Below, one piece after another: positions 17,388 through 26,873 of a stretch of DNA of 64,000 nucleotides. The stretch comes from Kutzneria kofuensis (GTDB lineage Bacteria; Actinomycetota; Actinomycetes; Mycobacteriales; Pseudonocardiaceae). The stretch is from the NCBI RefSeq assembly GCF_014203355.1, contig NZ_JACHIR010000001.1, positions 8,124,038 through 8,188,037 on the forward strand. Reading direction: 5' to 3'. The stretch's first letter is position 1, and each line of letters opens with the position of its first letter. Both the position numbers and the translations under genes were made by a program. The notes under the pieces are model-generated. The model had not been told where the DNA came from, searched no databases, and saw nothing but the letters and a program-made list of their open reading frames with translations.

Positions 17388-18518
17388 TCACGCCGGCGCG
17401 GGCGTCACGGGCGCTCGGGACCGGCCGAACCGGCGGTAGAACGGCTTCTCCACGGCGGTGCTCAGGTTCCAGGCCAGCAGCAGGGTCATGGCCAGCGACA
17501 GCGCGATCGCGCCGATCGCCGCGGGCACCGTCCAGTGATAGGTGAACCCGAACGCGCCGATCACGTTCTCCAGCACGATCCGGTGGAACAGGTAGAACGT
17601 GAACGACAGCTGCCCCAGCCACACCACAACCGGGCGGCTGGCCACCGACGGCTTGCCCTGGATGTCCCGCTCGGCCATCGACCCGATCAGCAGCAGCACC
17701 GGGATCACGTTCACCGCGACCAGGCTGTACGTGCTCGTCGCGGCGAAGGTCGAGATGACGTAGCCGAGGGCCAGGCCGACCCAGGCCACCCACGGCCGGA
17801 TCGCCGGGAACCGGCCGACCCGCACGATCCGGGCCAGCAGCAGCCCCAGCACGAACTCCAGCAGCCGGCTCAGCGGGCACATGTACACCAGCCAGTACTG
17901 CTGCGCCGGCATGTCCAGCCAGATCAGCGGCGGACCGGTCGGGAACATCGCCGAGGCCACCAGCGGCACGCAGAACACCAGCGCCACGATGCCGAACGTC
18001 CAGGCCCACAACCGGTTCGGCGCGATCCGGCGGACCAGCGGGAACAGCAGCGGGAAGGTCAGGTAGAACACCGCCTGGCAGCCCAGCGACCAGGTGACGC
18101 CGTTGACCCCGAACGAGCTGGCGACGTCGGGCAGCCACGGTTGCAGCAGCAGGAACGCCTCCGGCACGTGGTGCAGGTCGAAGGTGGCTCCGGTGACCAG
18201 CATGGCCGCGATGGCCAGCACGCAGACCACGAAGTGGCTGGGGTAGATGCGCAGGAAGCGTCGCCAGTAGAAGCGCGTCGCCGGCTCGCGCCGGCGGGCC
18301 GACCAGGCCAGGCCGAATCCGCTGAGCACGAAGAAGAACGAGATCGAGTTCAGGCCGGCGGCGTTGAACAGGAACAGCGTGGTGTCGTCGAAGACGGGCT
18401 GGAGGAAGATGCGCGGACCGATCACCGCGTGGTAGACGAACACCGCGAGGGCGGCGAAGCAGCGCAGGCCGGTCAGCGAGGGCAATCGGTGGTCGGCCCG
18501 GTCGGCCGGACTGGACAT
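17388..18518 (-). CDS. Acyltransferase 3 family membrane protein
   Basis: A 376-residue multi-pass membrane protein with about ten hydrophobic segments and the family's N-terminal signature LPSLTGLRCFAALAVFVYHA, including the catalytic-type histidine, followed by FFFVLSGFGLAWS and YWRRFLRIYPSHFV. Family members O-acylate sugars, cell-wall polymers or natural products at the membrane. In a cluster with sugar genes it could acylate a sugar or core hydroxyl, but a cell-envelope role cannot be excluded. The AraC gene lies 10 bp upstream in the same direction. Confidence 0.87.
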   Translation of the reverse strand: MSSPADRADHRLPSLTGLRCFAALAVFVYHAVIGPRIFLQPVFDDTTLFLFNAAGLNSISFFFVLSGFGLAWSARRREPATRFYWRRFLRIYPSHFVVCVLAIAAMLVTGATFDLHHVPEAFLLLQPWLPDVASSFGVNGVTWSLGCQAVFYLTFPLLFPLVRRIAPNRLWAWTFGIVALVFCVPLVASAMFPTGPPLIWLDMPAQQYWLVYMCPLSRLLEFVLGLLLARIVRVGRFPAIRPWVAWVGLALGYVISTFAATSTYSLVAVNVIPVLLLIGSMAERDIQGKPSVASRPVVVWLGQLSFTFYLFHRIVLENVIGAFGFTYHWTVPAAIGAIALSLAMTLLLAWNLSTAVEKPFYRRFGRSRAPVTPAPA

Positions 18519-18528
18519 GACGCCTCCA

Positions 18529-19287
18529 TCAGGGGGTGGGTTCGGTTCGTCTCGCGCCGGTGAGCGGCGCGGACCCGTCCGGCAGGGCGAGCAGCATCGG
18601 GGGGTCGAGGTCGGACATCGGCCGCAGCGGCAGGTCGACGTGGTGGTCGGGGCCGCCGGCCGCCACGATCACCGGCCCGCGGGCGGCGACCAGCGGGCGC
18701 CGGGCGTCGGGCGTGGGGGCGCGGTAGCCGAGGACGTACCAGCTGCCGGGCGGCACGGCGGCCAGCGTGTAGCGGCCGGGACCAGGCAGCGCCGCGCACC
18801 GGACCGGCTGGCCCTGCGGTAGTCGCTCCGGGAACAGCCCGATGAACACCGCGCCGTTCGCGGCGGCGCCCGCCGGCAGCTCGACCCGCCCGCACACCGC
18901 CGGGGCGTGGTCCCGGTCCCGCTCGGTGCGGGGCCGCGACGCCAGCTGGCCTGCCTGGCCGCGGCGCTGCCGGTACAGCGAGGGCGACATGCCCACGCTG
19001 GTGCTGAACCGGGTGCTGAACGTGCCGACGCTGGCGTAGCCGACCTGGTGGCTGATCTGGGTGACGCTCAGCGAGGTCGTCACCAGCAGGTGCTTGGCCC
19101 GTTCCAGCCGCACCGCGGACAGGAAGCGGGCCGGCGACAGCCCGGTGACCCGCTGGAACATCCGGGAGAAGTGGAACTTGCTGAACATCGCGGTTCGCGC
19201 CATGTCGTCCAGCGTCAGCACTTCGCTCAGGTTTTCGTGCATCGACTCGATGACTTTGCGGACAGACCTCTCCGTCACATCATTCAT
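18529..19287 (-). CDS. AraC-family regulator with C-terminal accessory domain
   Basis: A 252-residue protein with the two-helix AraC DNA-binding domain at the N-terminus (DDMARTAMFSKFHFSRMF, then ISHQVGYASVGTFSTRF). A C-terminal extension of about 110 residues starts GAVFIGLFPERLPQGQPV and resembles a small beta-rich fold rather than an arabinose-binding domain. A paralogue with the same layout is at 58721-59497. I use the ATG at 19287; in-frame ATGs up to 33 bases upstream are possible. The upstream 220 bp contain no gene and probably hold its promoter. Confidence 0.87.
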   Translation of the reverse strand: MNDVTERSVRKVIESMHENLSEVLTLDDMARTAMFSKFHFSRMFQRVTGLSPARFLSAVRLERAKHLLVTTSLSVTQISHQVGYASVGTFSTRFSTSVGMSPSLYRQRRGQAGQLASRPRTERDRDHAPAVCGRVELPAGAAANGAVFIGLFPERLPQGQPVRCAALPGPGRYTLAAVPPGSWYVLGYRAPTPDARRPLVAARGPVIVAAGGPDHHVDLPLRPMSDLDPPMLLALPDGSAPLTGARRTEPTP

Positions 19288-19507
19288 GGCCCCCACCATT
19301 CGCCGGACGACATTCGACACATCACGCGCGGTAGAGAAAGCGGCCAGAAAGCCGGCGGGGAGCCGACCTCGGCAATGATGGGAAACTAACAGTCGTCGCT
19401 GAGTGTGCGCAATGTGCCCACTTGGGCGCGGGAGCGCAATTTCGGATATGTCGCCGGCCGTGCCGCTGAATGCGCGGCGCGGCCGGTGAATCGGTCGAGG
19501 CGTCGGC

Positions 19508-20440
19508 TCAGCGCGATTCGCGGTCGCGCGTTTCCACCAACTGGGCGAACTCGTGCCACGAGGTGCCGAGCTGCCGCGCGGCGGCGGCCACCAGCCCGGC
19601 GCAGTGCGGGGGAACGGCGTTGGCCAGGCGCCGCCACGCGGTCCTGCTGGTCAGCCGGTTGCCCAGCAGGTGCAGCAGCATCCGGCCGGCGGCGCTGAGC
19701 CGCACCGCGGGATCGCCGCGCAGCTTGGCCAGGATCGACTCGTAGTCGACCTCCTGGACGGCCGGGGCGGTGCGCTGCCGGGGCACCTCGGCCTCGGCGC
19801 GGGCCAGCTTGGCCCGCACGTCCCGGACGGTGGCGGTGGAGACGCCGGTCGCCCTGGCGACGGTCCGCAGCGAGGCTGTCGGCTCGCGCTCCAGGAACTC
19901 GCGCACCGCCTGCCGGGGCGCGGTCCCGTCCACCGGCCGCTTGCGGCCGTCCCGCCCGATCCGGGTGTGTGACTGGGAAGCGTCCCCAGTTGCCCGTCGC
20001 CTGATCGTCGCAATGGTCTTGTGGGACAGACCCGTCACCTCGGCGATGGCGCGGTCGGACCAGTCCGGGAAGTCGTGCAGGATGCGCGCGGCCGCCGCCG
20101 CCCGGTCGGTCCGGGACAGCGGCAGCCCGTGTGCCACGTTGGCCTGCACCGCCAGCACGAACGCGTGCTCGGTGTCGCCGTCGAAGAACCGCGCGTCGAT
20201 GTGCTGTTCGCCGCGCTCGATCGCGGCCCGCAGCCGGTGCATGCCGTCGATGACCCGCATCGTGGGCCGATGCACGGCGATGGGCGGCAGCGTCGCGTCG
20301 GACTCGGCCAGCGTGTGCACGTGGTCGATGCTCTCCCCGGCCAGCCGCGGGGAGTCGGCGGCGTTCAGCGCCGCGATCGGGACGCGCACGGTGCCGGTCA
20401 GGTCGGGCGGCGGCGACCGGTGCTCGTCGGGGGTGATCAT
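19508..20440 (-). CDS. StrR-like pathway regulator with ParB-type N-terminal domain
   Basis: A 310-residue protein. The N-terminal ParB/sulfiredoxin-like region (VRVPIAALNAAD to IDGMHRLRAAIERG) is followed by a helix-turn-helix SDRAIAEVTGLSHKTIATIRRR, a basic linker and a second HTH-like ASLRTVARATGVSTATVRDV. This matches StrR and the StrR-like activators of enediyne clusters, which activate pathway promoters. I chose the ATG at 20440; an in-frame ATG 78 bases upstream would add a basic, unlikely extension. It is the best candidate for cluster-specific activator in this window. Confidence 0.85.
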   Translation of the reverse strand: MITPDEHRSPPPDLTGTVRVPIAALNAADSPRLAGESIDHVHTLAESDATLPPIAVHRPTMRVIDGMHRLRAAIERGEQHIDARFFDGDTEHAFVLAVQANVAHGLPLSRTDRAAAAARILHDFPDWSDRAIAEVTGLSHKTIATIRRRATGDASQSHTRIGRDGRKRPVDGTAPRQAVREFLEREPTASLRTVARATGVSTATVRDVRAKLARAEAEVPRQRTAPAVQEVDYESILAKLRGDPAVRLSAAGRMLLHLLGNRLTSRTAWRRLANAVPPHCAGLVAAAARQLGTSWHEFAQLVETRDRESR

Positions 20441-20873
20441 GTTCGACCCGCGTTGCCCACCCACCCGACGAACCCCCCGCGTCCCCGGCCTCGACACGCC
20501 ATTCGCTGACCGCTCCACGAATCCTTGCGTGACGGCATGGATTCGGCATTCCCCTCGAACCGAGGATCACAGTTGCCTGTGAACTTGTCAAGAAATGGCC
20601 GCCGGGTTCGTTTCTGTTCCGTTCGCGTCTACGCTCGACGGTGTCCGAAAGGGCATCTTCGCTGGTAGCTAGGGCCCTGTCGGGTGCGCACACGAGAAGA
20701 AGCGGTTCGGCCGAACGGTCATGGATAATGCGTGGAAATGCATCCGGGCGTGGTCCGTGGTCGATTAACGGCGCTGCCGGGCTCCTATTGGGCGAAGGGT
20801 GGCGACCGCGTTCCCGCCGGCGCCCCCGATCGGACCCCGGCCGCCGGCCGTCCGCCGGCGGCCGGGAACCTGG
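20441..20873 (-). promoter_or_regulatory. 433-bp intergenic region between unbU and the StrR-like gene
   Basis: No convincing gene is visible. Bases about 20520-20660 are less GC-rich than the surroundings. On the minus strand a TTGACA (20591 to 20586) fits a -35 element for the StrR-like gene. Immediately downstream, where a spacer and -10 would lie, is an inverted repeat TCACAG-n4-CTGTGA (20567-20582) that could be an operator. No convincing TATAAT-like -10 is present. The end near 20874 should also hold any terminator after unbU; none is clear by eye. Confidence 0.4.
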
Positions 20874-21854
20874 TCAGCCGACGGCCGCCGGCCGGACCGG
20901 CCCGCCCTCCCGCCGCTCCCGCGAGCGGCGCCGCAGGTGCGCCACCCACCAGCCCAGCCCGCGCAGCGCGCACACGATGCTGGTGGCGAAGAACAGCGTG
21001 TAGACGACGTTGAACACCATCAGCACGCCGTACACCGTGGCCACCGAGGCGCCGAACACGAACTGGGCGCGGCCGGCCATGGGCGTGGTGCCGGGGTCGG
21101 TGATCATGTAGTTGGTGAACAGCACGAACGCCACCCCGGTCATCACCCCCAGCGCCGAGAAGATGGACACGTCCCAGATCCACCAGCGCAGCACCGCCTG
21201 GATCGCGAACCCGCCCATCCAGCCCATGATCAGCATGACCCGCTTGGTCAGCACCCCGTTGATCACGGTGCCGGCGGTGGCGATGAACAGCGGGATCATC
21301 ACCCGGAAGTAGGTGTTGGCGTTCTCGGTGAACTCGTACGGCGGCGCGATGCTGGCCCACGTGCTGAAGCACAGCAGCACCATGGTGATGCCGAAGTTGG
21401 ACGGGTTCATGAAGTGCCGCATCCGGCCCCTGATCGGCGCCTGGAGGATGTACTTGGCGCTCACCCCGACCACGACGCCGAAGGCCACCGGCCAGAACTG
21501 GTTGTTGGCGTAGAGCAGCATGTTCACCGCGACGCTGGTGATGTGCGCCGGCAGCAGGAACTCGTACACCCCGCGCACCCCGTTGCCGAGGAACCGCGGC
21601 CGCTCGCGGTGCGCCCAGGCGCGGATCATCTCCAGGCCGAGTTCGGTGGTGTAGCCGAGCAGCACCGCGGCGATCGGCCACAGCCACGGCTGCTCGAAGC
21701 CGAGCAGCGTGTAGCCGAAGATGTTGAACACGCTGATCGAGACGGCGAAGTTGCGCAGGGCCAGATAGCGCGGGTCGCGCGGGGCCGGCGCCGGGCCGGA
21801 CGGCGGCGGCGCGCCCTGCGCCTCGCCCTTGACGGCCGGGGAAACGGCGGTCAT
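20874..21854 (-). CDS. unbU: Enediyne core protein UnbU (RnfD-like membrane protein)
   Basis: A 326-residue integral membrane protein with about nine or ten hydrophobic segments and no signal peptide. It contains the NqrB/RnfD-like segment PSNFGITMVLLCFSTWASIAPPYEF and later TNYMITDPGTTPMAGRAQFVFGAS, the phosphothreonine-flavin-site type motif of that superfamily. UnbU (E5-type) proteins belong to the conserved enediyne cassette; their exact role is unresolved. The ATG overlaps the stop of unbV (ATGA), reproducing the usual unbV-unbU pairing. Confidence 0.9.
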   Translation of the reverse strand: MTAVSPAVKGEAQGAPPPSGPAPAPRDPRYLALRNFAVSISVFNIFGYTLLGFEQPWLWPIAAVLLGYTTELGLEMIRAWAHRERPRFLGNGVRGVYEFLLPAHITSVAVNMLLYANNQFWPVAFGVVVGVSAKYILQAPIRGRMRHFMNPSNFGITMVLLCFSTWASIAPPYEFTENANTYFRVMIPLFIATAGTVINGVLTKRVMLIMGWMGGFAIQAVLRWWIWDVSIFSALGVMTGVAFVLFTNYMITDPGTTPMAGRAQFVFGASVATVYGVLMVFNVVYTLFFATSIVCALRGLGWWVAHLRRRSRERREGGPVRPAAVG

Positions 21855-23830
21855 CGGTTCGTCACCTCCTGGATCCCGTCGGTCAACATCAGGGTGTGCT
21901 CGCCGGGCTTGAGAGTGGTGGTCTGCTCGTGCCGGTGGCCCTGGAGATCCAGCCAGCGCACCTGCACGCTGACCGGGCCCATCTCGTCACCGAGTCCGAA
22001 GTGGACACCGAAGCTGCGGAAGCCACCGTGCCCGCCGCCGCCGTCGAGCTGCGACACCTGGCTGCCGCTGGGCGTGGTCACGGTGACGGTGGCGTCGTAC
22101 GCCGGTGTGCCGACGCCGGCCATGCCCCCGCTCCGGCCCGGGGCCGCCGGCCGGAACAGGTTCAGGTCCAGGTAGTCGCCGCGGTCGGGCGAGGAGTTGG
22201 CGTAGAAGGCGGGCGGCCCCCACTGCCGGGCGATCGCCAGGTCCAGGGCGCCGGTGCCGGTGGTGTCCGCCGTCGCGATGCCACGGGTCGGGGTCGGCAC
22301 GGCCAGGCCCAGCTCCTTGCTGATGTTGACGTACCTGCCGCTCCCCTCGCGGGCGTAGAAGGCCAGCGCCTGGTCGCCGGCGATGTCGTCGCCCGGCCGC
22401 ACGTTCGGCCACATCGCCGGGTTGCTCAGCAGGTCGTCGTTGGTCATGGCCATCTCCTGCAGCCAGTTCCAGCGGTCGGTGTCGCCCTTGACGAAGCCGT
22501 CCGCCTGGACCATGGCCAGGGTCCCGTCGTTGCGGAAGTCGCCGAACTTGACGTCCCAGCACCAGCCGGTCCAGGCCACGCCGTACTGCTGCGCCTCCTG
22601 GGTGAACGGCGCGACGCCGTCGGCCAGCGAACCGGCCATGGCCGCGTTGTCCTCGGCCTGGTTCATGAACAGGAAGTTGCTCTCCTGAAGGCCCCAGGCG
22701 GTGGTGATGTTGCTGACCGCGAAGTCGAACCGCCCGGTCCGGTTCACGTCGCCGAAGTCCACGCCCATGCCCTTGAACGACCCGTTGCCGAGCACGAAGG
22801 ACTTGGGCGTTGTCGGGCTGCGCTGGCCCTTGGCCTCGGTGAACCTGATGCGGCCCGGGCTGGACACGTTGTGCAGCAGGTGGCCGTGGCCGAAGTCGTT
22901 GGCCAGGTACATGTCCGGGACGCCGGAGCCGGTCAGGTCGGCGCCGGAGATGGCCAGCGTCCAGCCGGTCGAGGCGTCGTAGGGGATCGCGTCCCGGTCC
23001 TCGACGTAGCTGGCGGTGGGATGCTCCCCGCCGGCGCCGGACAGGAAGCGCAGCACTCGGTCGCCGCCGCCGTTGGTGGCGCTGGACAGCGACAGGTTCA
23101 TCTGCACGTTGTTCAGGCCGTGCGGGTCGAGCACGTCGGAGTCGGGGAAGTAGTTGCCGATGACGATGTCGGGGTGCCCGTCACCGTCGAGGTCGGCCAC
23201 GTAGTCGGCGTCGGTGTTCCAGCGCGGGCCGTGGTACCCGCCGTCGGTGCTCACCTGCGGCACCAGCTCGGTCGGCTCGTAGGCGGCCGGCGACGGCGTG
23301 GTCGCGGTCGACCTGGCCAGGAACAGGATCGGCGTGCGGCCCCAGTAGGTGACCAGCAGGTCCATTCGGCCGTCGCCGTTGAAGTCGCCCGGCGTGCAGC
23401 CGGTCGGGGCCATCGTGTCGTCGTACGGCAGCGGCGCGGCGTTCAGCGTGAACGGGGTGAACCGGTCCTGCTGCGGGGCCGTCGGCGTGTACGTGACGAT
23501 CACGGAGTTGGTCCTGGTGTCCACAATGCACAGTGCGTCCGCGCGGCCGTGGCCGACCAGGTCGTTCATCGCGATGCTCGCGCCGACCGAGGAGATCCAG
23601 GACACCAGGTGCTCGTAGGCGGGGTTGACCGGGCGGATGGTCTTCATCGGCTGGTTGTCGTAGCCCGGCGGCATGGCGATGGGCAGTTCCCGGAATCGGT
23701 ACCGGTCCGCCAGCCGGCTGCCGTCCGGGGCCGCGACCGCGCTCTGGCCGACCAGGAACAGCACCAGCAGCACGAGAATTGGCACGGCGCCGGGCACCAG
23801 TTTTCGGGCCCGGTCACGGGGTGTTCCCAT
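21851..23830 (-). CDS. unbV: Enediyne core protein UnbV (secreted FG-GAP/ASPIC-UnbV protein)
   Basis: A 659-residue protein with an N-terminal signal or anchor (RKLVPGAVPILVLLVLFLVG, ending near AVAAPDG) and repeated calcium-binding-like FG-GAP segments such as DFNGDGRMDLLV and DLDGDGHPDIVIGN. The C-terminal ASPIC/UnbV domain contains GGGGHGGFRSFGVHFGLG. UnbV (E4-type) is a conserved enediyne-cluster protein of unknown biochemical role. The ATG at 23830 is supported by GAGGGG about 6 bases upstream. It is translationally coupled to unbU and divergent from the MFS exporter. Confidence 0.92.
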   Translation of the reverse strand: MGTPRDRARKLVPGAVPILVLLVLFLVGQSAVAAPDGSRLADRYRFRELPIAMPPGYDNQPMKTIRPVNPAYEHLVSWISSVGASIAMNDLVGHGRADALCIVDTRTNSVIVTYTPTAPQQDRFTPFTLNAAPLPYDDTMAPTGCTPGDFNGDGRMDLLVTYWGRTPILFLARSTATTPSPAAYEPTELVPQVSTDGGYHGPRWNTDADYVADLDGDGHPDIVIGNYFPDSDVLDPHGLNNVQMNLSLSSATNGGGDRVLRFLSGAGGEHPTASYVEDRDAIPYDASTGWTLAISGADLTGSGVPDMYLANDFGHGHLLHNVSSPGRIRFTEAKGQRSPTTPKSFVLGNGSFKGMGVDFGDVNRTGRFDFAVSNITTAWGLQESNFLFMNQAEDNAAMAGSLADGVAPFTQEAQQYGVAWTGWCWDVKFGDFRNDGTLAMVQADGFVKGDTDRWNWLQEMAMTNDDLLSNPAMWPNVRPGDDIAGDQALAFYAREGSGRYVNISKELGLAVPTPTRGIATADTTGTGALDLAIARQWGPPAFYANSSPDRGDYLDLNLFRPAAPGRSGGMAGVGTPAYDATVTVTTPSGSQVSQLDGGGGHGGFRSFGVHFGLGDEMGPVSVQVRWLDLQGHRHEQTTTLKPGEHTLMLTDGIQEVTNR

Positions 23831-24086
23831 AGTGATCCCCTCACAGGACGGCTGTTGCGCGCGTCCCCGTAGAGCTGTCGGCGAACTCGCCGCGGCGTGG
23901 CTCCGAGTGTGCTGAAGGCCGGGCGCGGAAAACTTCTCGCGGGTTGCCGCCTTGTCGGCCGATGTTCCCGAGTTCGAGGAAAACGGCTTCACAGCGGGAA
24001 GATGCCGCAAGCTGCGAGTAACGCCCCGCCGGACGAGCCCGAGACAATCGGGTGCTGCTGTCGATCACGGCGAAGGGGACGCACAC
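23831..24086. promoter_or_regulatory. Divergent promoter region between unbV and the MFS exporter
   Basis: A 256-bp gene-free region between divergent genes must contain promoters for the unbV-unbU operon and the exporter. No -35/-10 pair stands out by eye. Confidence 0.4.
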
Positions 24087-25715
24087 GTGACGAACATCGA
24101 ACCGGGCAGAGCACGCCGCACCGCCAACTTCCACCATCCCGTCGCCTTCTGGCTCGGCGCCGCGGCCTGCACCGCGGGAGTGCTGCTGCACCTGCCGATG
24201 TACCTGGGCGCGCGGGACATGGGCTACCGGCTGGTCGGCATGGAGATGGACGCCTCGATGCTGACGGGCATGGGGCTGATCCTGGCCGGCCTGGCGCTGG
24301 CGCTGTACGGGCTGGTGCCTCGTGGCGCCGGGTCGATCGGCCGGCGGGCCAGCGGGATCCGGGTGCGCGCGCTCGACGACGCGCCGGTCCGGTTCCAGCA
24401 TGTGGCCCTGCTGGTCGTGATGGCGCTGGCGGTGACGATCGACGTGATGAAGCCGACCACGCTGGCCTTCGTGGCGCCCGGCGTGGCCGCGGAGTACGGG
24501 CTGAAGACCGCGGCCAACCCACACGGCACGCTGCCGGTGTCCTGGCTGCCGTTGGTCGGCATCACCGGCACGCTGCTCGGTTCCCTGCTGTGGGGCTGGG
24601 GCGGTGACCGGATCGGCCGCCGGGCCTCGATCGTGTTCGCCGCCCTGCTGTTCGTGTCCACCTCGATCTGCGGCGCGATGCCCAGCTTCCAGTGGAACCT
24701 GGCGATGTGCTTCCTGATGGGCACCGGCGCCGGCGGCATGCTGCCCATCGCCTTCGCGCTGATCGCCGAGACCATGCCGGCCCGCCACCGGGGCTGGCTG
24801 ATCGTGCTGATCGGCGGGGACGTGGCCGGCGCGTACGTGATCACGAGCTGGCTGGCCGGCGCGCTGACCCCGGAGTACAGCTGGCGGATCCTCTGGCTGC
24901 TCGGGCTGCCGACCGGGCTGCTGCTGTTGCTGCTCAACCGATGGATCCCGGAGTCGGCGCGATTCCTGTTGGCCACCGGCCAGGACGAGGCGGCGGCGCA
25001 GGTGATGCGTCGGTACGGCGCAAGGGTCGTGACCGCGGCCGACTCGGCCGGGCCGACCGGGCCCCAGCCGTCCGGACGCGGCAGTTACGCCTCACTGTTC
25101 GCCCGCCCGTTCGCCGGGCCCACGACGGCGGTCGTCGCGCTGGCGGTGGCGATCGGCTTGCTGACCTACGGGTTCCAGTTCTGGGTGCCGACCAACCTGC
25201 AACACCTCGGGCTCACCGCGGTGACCTCCGACTACGTGCTGCGTGACTCGGCGCTGATCGGCCTGCCGGTGACGGTGCTCGTCGCGCTGCTGTACGGGTT
25301 CTGGAACAGCCGGTGGACGGTGATCCTGTTGTCCGCGCTGACGGCGGTGTCGGTGCTGGTGTTCGCGTTGTTCGCGGACACGGTGGTGCACAACCAGTTC
25401 CTGCTGTCGGTGCTGCTGGTGATCCCGCTGACCGGCATCAGCTCGGCCACCGCCGCGGTCACCGCGTACAGCGCCGAGATCTATCCGACCCGGGTGCGCT
25501 CCCGCGGCGCCGGGCTCACCGCGGGCATGACCAAGGCCGGCGGCGTGGCGGTGCTCGCACTGGCCGTTGCCGCGATCGCCGCGCCCTCCATCCTCCTGAC
25601 CGCGCTGCTGGGCGCGATTCCGTTGCTGCTGGCCGTGGTGGTGTTCGCGCTGACCGCGCCGGACACCCACCAGCGGCAGCTGGAGGAGATCGTCGGCGAG
25701 CGCAGCGCGGTGTGA
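24087..25715 (+). CDS. MFS transporter, probable product exporter
   Basis: A 542-residue membrane protein with 12 major-facilitator segments. The MFS loop motif GWGGDRIGRRAS and the sugar/acid-porter motif RWIPESARFLL are clear. An extra N-terminal pair of hydrophobic segments (about residues 15-75) precedes the core. The GTG start at 24087 has GAAGGGG about 8 bases upstream. Placed between unbV and the apoprotein region, it is a likely exporter of the enediyne or an intermediate, giving self-protection. Substrate assignment is inference. Confidence 0.9.
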   Translation: MTNIEPGRARRTANFHHPVAFWLGAAACTAGVLLHLPMYLGARDMGYRLVGMEMDASMLTGMGLILAGLALALYGLVPRGAGSIGRRASGIRVRALDDAPVRFQHVALLVVMALAVTIDVMKPTTLAFVAPGVAAEYGLKTAANPHGTLPVSWLPLVGITGTLLGSLLWGWGGDRIGRRASIVFAALLFVSTSICGAMPSFQWNLAMCFLMGTGAGGMLPIAFALIAETMPARHRGWLIVLIGGDVAGAYVITSWLAGALTPEYSWRILWLLGLPTGLLLLLLNRWIPESARFLLATGQDEAAAQVMRRYGARVVTAADSAGPTGPQPSGRGSYASLFARPFAGPTTAVVALAVAIGLLTYGFQFWVPTNLQHLGLTAVTSDYVLRDSALIGLPVTVLVALLYGFWNSRWTVILLSALTAVSVLVFALFADTVVHNQFLLSVLLVIPLTGISSATAAVTAYSAEIYPTRVRSRGAGLTAGMTKAGGVAVLALAVAAIAAPSILLTALLGAIPLLLAVVVFALTAPDTHQRQLEEIVGERSAV

Positions 25716-25779
25716 CCGGAACCCGAGCGGGCCGCGCTTCGCCGGCCCGGTCGGGTCTCGCCCGGCCGCCACGGGCCGG

Positions 25780-26718
25780 TCAGTCGTCGGGCAGGCCGTA
25801 GCTCAGGCCGGCGGTCTGGAGCAGGGCCAGTCGGAGCTGCCCGTAGGTCGGGGCCAGCTCACGGAAGATGTTCGCCGCCCGGGCGGTGTTCCCGGTGACC
25901 AAAGGAAGTTGCAGCGCGCCGGTGAGCTTTGCCTGGCGCTCCAACAGGTTCGCGACTCCTGTGCAGCCGATCCGGCCGAACAGCGCGGCCGCCGCGGTCA
26001 GCCGCATGGCGCCGCCGCTGATCTGGTACTCCACCAGGTACTTGTGCTGCATGCGGGTCAGGCCGGCCTCCACCATGTCGGCCAGCCGCAGCGCGGTCGC
26101 CGCCGAGTCCGGGCCGTCCAGCAGCGCGATGGCCTTGGGAATGGACCGCCGCAGCGCTGTGTGCACGTCCACCTCGTGCACCTGCCGGAAGTTGGCGCGC
26201 GTGGTGTAGGGGGCGACCGGATAGCCCACGGTGTCGGCCTTCCAGGCCGTGAGGAACGCGTCCACCGGGACCGTCGCGAACGGATAGCCGTGCGGGTCGT
26301 GCATCAGCACGAGGTCACCGTCCACACCGAACACCACCACGTGGTGGTCGGCGCCGATCGGCTGGCCCAGCCCGGGATGGTGGGGCAGCAACCCCATCTC
26401 CACCGGGCCGGCCAGCACCGGCCGCTCCGGGGTGGCGGCGTGCAGCAGGGCCATTGCCTCCTCGGCCGAGCCGCCGTGCAGGTCGAACCGCCAGCCGAGC
26501 AGTTCCACGCAGTTGGCGATGCCCTCCGGGGGAAGCCAGTCGCGGGCGCAGAAGAACGGCAGGTCCTGGTCGACCATCCCGGTGCTCTGGATGCTCAGTC
26601 CGAAGGGGACACCGCTGAGGACGTCGAGGACGGCCCGGCCCGGACTGTGCCGGCCGAACATCATCGTGAGGGCGTCGGAGAAACAGTAGGGACCGTTTCC
26701 GCTGTAATCGACAAGCAT
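25780..26718 (-). CDS. BtrH-like acyl-carrier-dependent acyltransferase
   Basis: A 312-residue protein resembling the BtrH family of butirosin biosynthesis. It has an N-terminal papain-like region with GNGPYCFSDALTMMFG (Cys candidate) and a central GADHHVVVFGVDGDLVLMHDPHG that supplies His and Asp. BtrH transfers a gamma-Glu-AHBA group from an acyl carrier protein to an aminoglycoside. A homologue beside carrier proteins and ligases suggests transfer of a carrier-bound acyl group to an amine or hydroxyl of the chromophore. It converges on the MFS gene and diverges from the LuxR gene. Confidence 0.78.
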   Translation of the reverse strand: MLVDYSGNGPYCFSDALTMMFGRHSPGRAVLDVLSGVPFGLSIQSTGMVDQDLPFFCARDWLPPEGIANCVELLGWRFDLHGGSAEEAMALLHAATPERPVLAGPVEMGLLPHHPGLGQPIGADHHVVVFGVDGDLVLMHDPHGYPFATVPVDAFLTAWKADTVGYPVAPYTTRANFRQVHEVDVHTALRRSIPKAIALLDGPDSAATALRLADMVEAGLTRMQHKYLVEYQISGGAMRLTAAAALFGRIGCTGVANLLERQAKLTGALQLPLVTGNTARAANIFRELAPTYGQLRLALLQTAGLSYGLPDD

Positions 26719-26873
26719 GGCTGAAGTGTCGCAGCGCCGGCCGCGGGTTCGCTTTTCTGTCCGTGCGGTGTGCTGCGCAATTCTGAAGAGATTCCCGGCG
26801 ACGCACGTTCCGAGTAGGCAGCTCCGTTTGGGCGGCCCGATGATGGGAGCGAGCCGAGAATGGGAGAACGGAA

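Noticed and set aside
20641-21003. Plus-strand gene upstream of unbU
   Set aside because: The frame has a biased, low-complexity Arg/Pro/Gly composition, overlaps unbU in its 3' part, and has no recognisable domain or ribosome-binding site.
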